DNA of 64,000 nt from Spirochaetaceae bacterium. Its GTDB lineage: Bacteria; Spirochaetota; Spirochaetia; Treponematales; Treponemataceae. The notes below the pieces were generated by a model. The model was given only the letters and a program-made list of their open reading frames with translations. It had not been told where the DNA came from and did no database searches. Below, in pieces: positions 59,682 through 64,000 of the stretch. Position 1 is the first letter of the stretch, and every line of letters begins with the position of its first letter. Location: contig JAGAAX010000006.1 of NCBI GenBank assembly GCA_017614995.1, positions 46,036-110,035 on the forward strand, in the 5' to 3' direction. The position numbers and the translations under genes are program-made.

Positions 59682-59746
59682 ATATTTTTCTCCTATTGGT
59701 TGCAGTATACATTGTCCATTACGCAGTTGCAAGCAGACAGACAGGC

Positions 59747-60394
59747 TTAAGCTTTAAATTCGTTGAGCACGTTTTCTTTGGCGTTTTTGATGTGGTTTAT
59801 CATTTCTTTTTCTGCATTTTCGCTGTCGCCGTTTTGAATGGCGGTAAGAATGCGCTTATGTTCTTCAATTGAAACAGCCGCGCGCTCTTTTCTGCTGAAC
59901 GAAATGTCGCGCGCGTGCTTGGCGTAATTGTGCAGCGTAGAAAGCATAAAGCGCAAAGTCTTGCTGCGCGAGCTTTCGTAGATTATCTTGTGAAAGTCGG
60001 TATCAAGCTTCCAGAGTTCTTCTGTCTTATTCTTCATAAGAAAGAACTCCTGAAGGTCAACAATTTTTTCAAGTGCGGAACATTCATCAGACGTAATATT
60101 CTTTGCGCTAAGACCGGCGGCAAAGCCTTCAATTTTGATGCGGATTGTGTAGATATCGTCCAAGTCTTTTTCTGAAATGCCCGAAACGACAAAGCCCTTG
60201 CCGCCCGCGCTTGAAACCAGCCCGATGGATTCAAGCTGCATTATTGCCTCGCGTACAGGCGTGCGGCTTACGTCAAGTTCTTTTGCAATCTGAACTTCGT
60301 TGAGCGTGTCATTTGTCTTGTAATGTCCGTCAAGAATCTCCGATTCAAGATAATTGAACACCTGCTGGTGCAGAACCTTCTTTGCATCGTCCAT
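59747..60394 (-). CDS. GntR-family (FCD/FadR subfamily) regulator
   Basis: A 215-residue regulator. The N-terminal winged helix (LNEVQIAKELDVSRTPVREAIMQLESIGLV, read in part) is diagnostic of GntR. The C-terminal helical FCD ligand-binding domain has the metal-binding pattern (DTDFHKIIYESSRSKTL, then EEHKRILTAI). FCD regulators usually sense organic acids such as citrate, lactate or gluconate. It lies 22 nt after the citrate-synthase-like gene (AAGGA upstream of its ATG) and so is in its operon. Confidence 0.92.
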   Translation of the reverse strand: MDDAKKVLHQQVFNYLESEILDGHYKTNDTLNEVQIAKELDVSRTPVREAIMQLESIGLVSSAGGKGFVVSGISEKDLDDIYTIRIKIEGFAAGLSAKNITSDECSALEKIVDLQEFFLMKNKTEELWKLDTDFHKIIYESSRSKTLRFMLSTLHNYAKHARDISFSRKERAAVSIEEHKRILTAIQNGDSENAEKEMINHIKNAKENVLNEFKA

Positions 60395-60416
60395 AAATCA
60401 CAATCCTTTTTGAGTT

Positions 60417-61799
60417 TTACAGGGCGCAGTCATGGGTCTTTTTGAATTCGCTGACCAGCTTCTTCATTTCATCGGCGGAAATAAAGGTCACGCGTCCGTT
60501 ATCAAATTCGTTGTCTACCCATTTCTTGATAAAAAGCACAAGTTCAGAAGTCTTAGAAAAGCGCTTTGATTCAGGCAAATTATAATAGTTGTTCAGCCAG
60601 TAAGCAATGCCCGCTGCTCCGGACGTGTTGCTCACCGTAACAAGCGGCGGCTTGTTCAGCATCAGCTTTGTGTCAAAGATGTTGTAAATCTCCTCGTCTT
60701 TGATAAGCCCGTCCGCATGTATTCCGGCTTTTGTCGTGTTGAAATTTTCCCCGATAAACGGCGTCATCGGCGGAATAGCGTAATTTGTCTCTTTTGAAAT
60801 GTAGTCGGCAATTTCTGTAATTATGCGCGGATTCATGCCGTCAAAAGTTCCCTTAAAAGCCGCGTACTCAAAGACCATTGCCTCAAGCGGAACATTGCCG
60901 GTGCGCTCGCCGATGCCGAGCAGCGAGCAGTTGACGTTAGAAGCGCCGTAAAGCCATGCAGTAGAAGCATTTGCGACGCTCTTATAAAAGTCATTGTGTC
61001 CATGCCACTCGATTCTCTCGCTTGGAATTCCGGCGTAGTGGTTGAGGCTGTAAATAATGCCCGGAATACTGCGCGGAAGCGAAATGCCCGGAAACGCAAG
61101 CCCAAGACCCAAAGTGTCGCAGACTCTGATTTTGACAGGGATTCCGCTTTCTTCTGAAAGCTTGTTGAGTTCAATTACAAACGGAATTACAAAGCCGTAA
61201 ATGTCTGAGCGCGTTACGTCCTCAAGATGACAGCGCGGCACAAGCCCAGACGCCATGCAGTCTTTTGCAATGCCGAGATATTTTTCCATTGCCTTGCTGC
61301 GCGTCAGCCCCATCTTGTTAAAGATGTGATAGTCAGAGCAGCTCATAAGCACGCCTGTCTCTTTTATGCCCAGATTCTTTACAAGCTCAAAGTCTTTTTT
61401 TGAAGCCCGAATCCACGTCGTAATTTCGGGGAATTTGTAACCGAGTTCCTGACATTTTTCGAGAGCTTCGCGGTCTTTCTTTGAATAGACGAAAAACTCG
61501 CTCTGGCGTATTATGCCCTTTTTGCCGCTAAGTTTATGAAGCAGCTTATAAATATCGACAATCTGTTTTGTAGTGTATGGAGTGCGCGACTGCTGACCAT
61601 CACGGAAAGTTGTGTCTGTAATGTACAGGTGCTCCGGCATGTTCATCGGTACATGGCGGTGGTTGAACGTAATGCGCGGCACTTCTGTATACGGAAAAAT
61701 GTCTCTGTAAAGTTCCGGCTCTGCTACGTCCTGAAGCGAATAAGTGTAGCGGTCTTCTTCAAGCATGTTTGTATGAACGTTAAATTTAATCTCTTTCAT
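60417..61799 (-). CDS. Re-citrate synthase / homocitrate synthase-like enzyme
   Basis: A 460-residue acyltransferase of the isopropylmalate/homocitrate synthase (HMGL-like TIM barrel) superfamily: ITDTTFRDGQQSR (catalytic Arg and metal Asp), CHLEDVTRSD, HGHNDF (metal His) and GIGERTGNVPLEAM. The variant FRDGQQSRxPYT with the stretches KKDREALEKCQELGYKFPEIT (read in part) and CSDYHIF resemble, as I recall, the (Re)-citrate synthase of Clostridium kluyveri more than LeuA or NifV. It lacks the LeuA regulatory domain. The start is ATG 61799, with AGGAG 5 nt upstream; the in-frame GTG 61805 overlaps that site. It is cotranscribed with the GntR gene. Confidence 0.8.
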   Translation of the reverse strand: MKEIKFNVHTNMLEEDRYTYSLQDVAEPELYRDIFPYTEVPRITFNHRHVPMNMPEHLYITDTTFRDGQQSRTPYTTKQIVDIYKLLHKLSGKKGIIRQSEFFVYSKKDREALEKCQELGYKFPEITTWIRASKKDFELVKNLGIKETGVLMSCSDYHIFNKMGLTRSKAMEKYLGIAKDCMASGLVPRCHLEDVTRSDIYGFVIPFVIELNKLSEESGIPVKIRVCDTLGLGLAFPGISLPRSIPGIIYSLNHYAGIPSERIEWHGHNDFYKSVANASTAWLYGASNVNCSLLGIGERTGNVPLEAMVFEYAAFKGTFDGMNPRIITEIADYISKETNYAIPPMTPFIGENFNTTKAGIHADGLIKDEEIYNIFDTKLMLNKPPLVTVSNTSGAAGIAYWLNNYYNLPESKRFSKTSELVLFIKKWVDNEFDNGRVTFISADEMKKLVSEFKKTHDCAL

Positions 61800-61822
61800 A
61801 CGCACTCCTCTAAGATTTTGTA

Positions 61823-61872
61823 TTCATGTATTTGTGTATACAGTTATACAAAAATACATGAATTTTTGTCAA
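61823..61872 (-). promoter_or_regulatory. Promoter and overlapping palindromic operator of the citrate-synthase-like/gntR operon
   Basis: On the minus strand TTGACA (61872-61867) and TATAAC (61848-61843) are spaced by 18 nt. An inverted repeat with 18-nt arms (61823-61840 and 61845-61862, 17 of 18 matching) covers the spacer and -10 box. Binding there by the operon's own GntR regulator would block transcription. Confidence 0.65.
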
Positions 61873-61943
61873 GGTTGAAATATGTACATTTTACGCATAG
61901 AATTATTCTGTAACATGGATTATGCTTTTTAGGAGAGGCAAAA

Positions 61944-62507
61944 ATGATTTCGACCGACAATTTTCAGAAGCTTTTTAACCAGATTCATCCGCATTTTTTT
62001 GAGCAGGAATATCTGCGCAATTTTTCTGACGAACAAACTTTTGATGAAATGCTGCTTAAGCTTGCAGATTTTGACTTTCATAAATATGAAAAGACTTTTG
62101 GCAGCGATATTTCATTTGATTTTTTTAATGGAAATGAATCTGATTTGCAGGAAGCTGTAAATAAAGTGAATGCAAATTGGCTTAAATATTTCTGTAATAG
62201 AAATCAACGCTGTTACTGTGTTTTTTCAGAAGAAAAAATCGCCAGTTTCTGTCTCTTAACTGACATGGGATCTTTTGATTCAGACGGAACAAAACTGAAA
62301 ATTGCCGGACCGGGCTGTGTAGGCACTGTTCCTGAATTCCGCGACCGCGGACTCGGGCTGACAATGGTAAAGAATGCAACACAGATTCTAAAAGAAGAAG
62401 GCTTTGATTACAGCTACATTCATTATACCGCCGTTGCAAAATGGTACGCAAAACTCGGCTACAAAACCATAATGCGCTGGAATAAATCCGGCCCTGTAAA
62501 CTTCTAA
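61944..62507 (+). CDS. GNAT-family acetyltransferase
   Basis: A 187-residue protein. The acetyl-CoA-binding motif A is GTVPEFRDRGLGLTMVKNAT, with the conserved R-x2-G-x-G/A core as RDRGLG, followed by the end motif YTAVAKWYAKLGYK. The substrate cannot be told. GGAGAGG lies about 8 nt before the ATG. A second GNAT gene follows after 14 nt, so the pair is probably cotranscribed. Confidence 0.85.
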   Translation: MISTDNFQKLFNQIHPHFFEQEYLRNFSDEQTFDEMLLKLADFDFHKYEKTFGSDISFDFFNGNESDLQEAVNKVNANWLKYFCNRNQRCYCVFSEEKIASFCLLTDMGSFDSDGTKLKIAGPGCVGTVPEFRDRGLGLTMVKNATQILKEEGFDYSYIHYTAVAKWYAKLGYKTIMRWNKSGPVNF

Positions 62508-62521
62508 AAGCGGAACAATAA

Positions 62522-63292
62522 ATGACACAAATGACAAAAGAAGATATTTTCAGCATTACAAGAGAGCAGCTTGCGGTGGAATTAAACTGTGAGGCAGCGG
62601 ATTTTTTAAAAGACGAAAACATTGTCACAGATTCCGTCTGCCATGAAAAAAGGCGGAAATTTCAGGAAGAACCGTTCTTTTTGCAGATGGCAACATTCGG
62701 AAACAATGCGGTGATTTCCGCTGACAAAAAAATGCACGCATGGCTCAATGACTGGGTAAAAGGAAAGCGCGGCTTCTGGCTTTTTGAGCAGCACAATTTT
62801 TTTGAGCTTGAATGTGAGCTTAGAAAGTACGGCTATAAAATGGCGCAGACTCACCACATGTTTTTGCCGAAACCAGAGCTTATCGGCTTAAAAACAGACT
62901 TGCAAATTAAATGGCTTGAAACAAAAGATTTTGCAGATTTTTACGGCAAAAACGAATTTGCCAACGCGCTTTGCGACCGTTTCCGCCTGGACAGGCCGGA
63001 CGTGCTTGCGGTTGCCGCGCTTGACGGCACTCAAATTATGGGCATGGCAGGCTGTTCCGCAGACACACCCAAACTTTGGCAAATCGGCATTGACGTGCTT
63101 CCACAATATAGAGGCCGCAAAATCGGCACAACGCTTGTAACGCTTTTGCATGACGCTGCATTTCAGCGCGGCGCAATACCCTACTACGGCACAAGCCTTT
63201 CAAACCTTGCATCGTGGAAAATCGCGCTCGCAAGTGGTTTTTCTCCGGCTTGGGTAGAAACCGAAGCACATAAGATTGCACAAGAAAGCTGA
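62522..63292 (+). CDS. GNAT-family acetyltransferase
   Basis: A 256-residue protein. The N-terminal half (about 1-125) is a less conserved region with GKRGFWLFEQHNFFELE; the C-terminal half is a GNAT domain with AALDGTQIMGMAGCS and motif A GIDVLPQYRGRKIGTTLV (RGRKIG). Late motif YYGTSLSNLASWKIALASGF fits the family. The substrate is unknown. It is not closely similar to its upstream neighbour. It converges with folA, 16 nt away. Confidence 0.85.
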   Translation: MTQMTKEDIFSITREQLAVELNCEAADFLKDENIVTDSVCHEKRRKFQEEPFFLQMATFGNNAVISADKKMHAWLNDWVKGKRGFWLFEQHNFFELECELRKYGYKMAQTHHMFLPKPELIGLKTDLQIKWLETKDFADFYGKNEFANALCDRFRLDRPDVLAVAALDGTQIMGMAGCSADTPKLWQIGIDVLPQYRGRKIGTTLVTLLHDAAFQRGAIPYYGTSLSNLASWKIALASGFSPAWVETEAHKIAQES

Positions 63293-63308
63293 ATTTTAAC
63301 TTTGTTGA

Positions 63309-63812
63309 TTAAATTCGTTGATATGTAAAAAATCGATATGCTGTTTCAGACTGAAAAAAGCGATCCGAAGTTCCGGTAATGCGCCATTCTTTCATGCTGT
63401 CAATGTTTGGGAAAAAAACGTCAGGCTCGCCGGCGGCAGCCTCTACTTTTGTGATATATGCCTTTGAACAAAGCGGAAGAAGCTGTCTGTACACCGTCTC
63501 TCCGCCGATTACAAAAACGTCATCTGTTGTAAAACCCGAAAAAGGCTCTGTCAAAAAAAGCTGCTGCATCTCATCAATTGAGTGGCAAATATACAGACCT
63601 TCAGTTTCTGACATTGAAGCTGAAAGCACAACATTGAGCCTTTCTTTCAGCGGTTTGCCGCCGGGCAGAGATTCAAGCGTTTTGCGCCCCATAACCACCA
63701 CTTTGTGAAGAGTAAGCCTTTTAAAGTTTTGCAAATCTGCGGCTATCGGAAAAAGCAGCGCGCCGCCTCTGCCTATAGCCCAATTTTTGTCAACATTCAC
63801 TATAATGTTCAT
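63309..63812 (-). CDS. folA: Dihydrofolate reductase
   Basis: A 167-residue enzyme that reduces dihydrofolate with NADPH. The family parts are MNIIVNVDKNWAIGRGGALLF at the N-terminus, VVMGRKTLESLPGGKPL (NADPH site), NVVLSAS and FVIGGETVYRQLLPLC. The usual acidic substrate residue (Asp/Glu at about 27 in IPADLK-type proteins) fits D26 in FPIAADLQNFK. A TGATATAAT extended -10 lies about 25 nt upstream of the ATG, which has GGAA nearby. Confidence 0.93.
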   Translation of the reverse strand: MNIIVNVDKNWAIGRGGALLFPIAADLQNFKRLTLHKVVVMGRKTLESLPGGKPLKERLNVVLSASMSETEGLYICHSIDEMQQLFLTEPFSGFTTDDVFVIGGETVYRQLLPLCSKAYITKVEAAAGEPDVFFPNIDSMKEWRITGTSDRFFQSETAYRFFTYQRI

Positions 63813-63957
63813 GATATTCCGCAGTAGTTCAGATTATATCATTTTTAAAGCGAATTATCTATTTAGCCCGAATTTCGAGTTTCAGTAAAAATTTACAAAA
63901 AAAGCGTAAACCTTTAAAATTTGTTTTGCCCAACAAAAAAATCAAAGGGATACGCTT

Positions 63958-64000
63958 ATGTATGAACAAATTTTATCTTTAGTAACTTTATTTTTCAAGA
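63958..64000 (+). CDS. Start of an unidentified gene, cut by the right edge
   Basis: ATG 63958 opens a frame MYEQILSLVTLFFK that runs to the window end, with AAAGGGA about 9 nt upstream. An imperfect inverted repeat (from aagcgta at 63902 to tacgctt at 63957) covers the leader, so the leader may fold over the ribosome site. Too short to identify. Confidence 0.45.
   Translation, partial: MYEQILSLVTLFFK

Larger units (their letters stand above)
58514..59735. repeat. Tandem duplication of a segment of about 624 bp
   Basis: The segment from ccgaaccacagcaacc through one lipoprotein gene and its leader is repeated with an offset of 624 bp (gcagtcttagtcatag at 58536 and 59160). Ends are nearly identical over about 60 bp at the gene 3' side and over more than 100 bp at the 5' side plus leader. 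The middle has diverged. Confidence 0.85.

Overview
The window looks like a chromosome segment of a host-associated spirochaete, most likely a Treponema of the gut, rumen or oral type. The case rests on gene content: a class I lysyl-tRNA synthetase, a BMP-type importer arranged like the treponemal riboflavin system RfuABCD, LptA/B/C with no lipid A genes in view, an Rnf complex, many TPR proteins and lipoproteins, and cheB/cheR. The species is not identified. No rRNA, tRNA, phage, complete insertion sequence or CRISPR array was seen.

Layout. 0-4 kb: rlmE diverges from an operon of polyprenyl synthase, TPR protein, a YmdB-like phosphoesterase lacking most metal ligands, and RseC. 4-7.4 kb: repeats (including a 41-bp tandem array), a TPR protein and small proteins. 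7.4-12.3 kb: class I LysRS with a C-terminal tRNA-binding domain, and a chemoreceptor. 12.3-17.8 kb: BMP-family importer (ATPase, two permeases, lipoprotein) and a MarR regulator. 18.8-22.6 kb: cheR-cheB and a DUF1846 protein. 22.7-24.6 kb: lptC-lptA-lptB. 24.7-29 kb: two paralogous outer-membrane barrel proteins interleaved with a HicAB and a HigBA toxin-antitoxin pair. 29.3-31 kb: an atypical response regulator and MetQ. 31-36 kb: rnfCDGEAB. 36.4-38.8 kb: a DUF362 ferredoxin protein and the hydrogenase maturase HydE. 38.9-41.5 kb: flippase-like protein, PssA and Psd. 41.6-44.8 kb: lipoprotein, Nudix, flavin reductase-like protein, AraC regulator. 45-47.6 kb: ABC-2 exporter. 47.7-53.4 kb: membrane HD-GYP protein with a duplicated C-terminal domain, SH3 protein, MATE transporter, a small protein. 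53.5-61.8 kb: sugar-type ABC importer, two tandem SprT-like lipoproteins, a GntR regulator and an Re-citrate/homocitrate-synthase-like enzyme. 61.9-64 kb: two acetyltransferases, dihydrofolate reductase and the start of another gene.

The genes suggest an anaerobic fermenter: Rnf couples ferredoxin to NAD, HydE implies an [FeFe] hydrogenase elsewhere, and a possible Re-type citrate synthase would feed glutamate synthesis. Phosphatidylethanolamine is made by PssA/Psd and glycolipid moved by Lpt.

Two window-wide patterns stand out. First, many genes without a Shine-Dalgarno site have a -10-like box ending 6-9 nt before the start codon, so their mRNAs would be leaderless or nearly so. Second, the intergenic DNA is full of dispersed palindromic elements of several families, one with conserved 37- and 41-nt end blocks around a variable, hairpin-rich centre.
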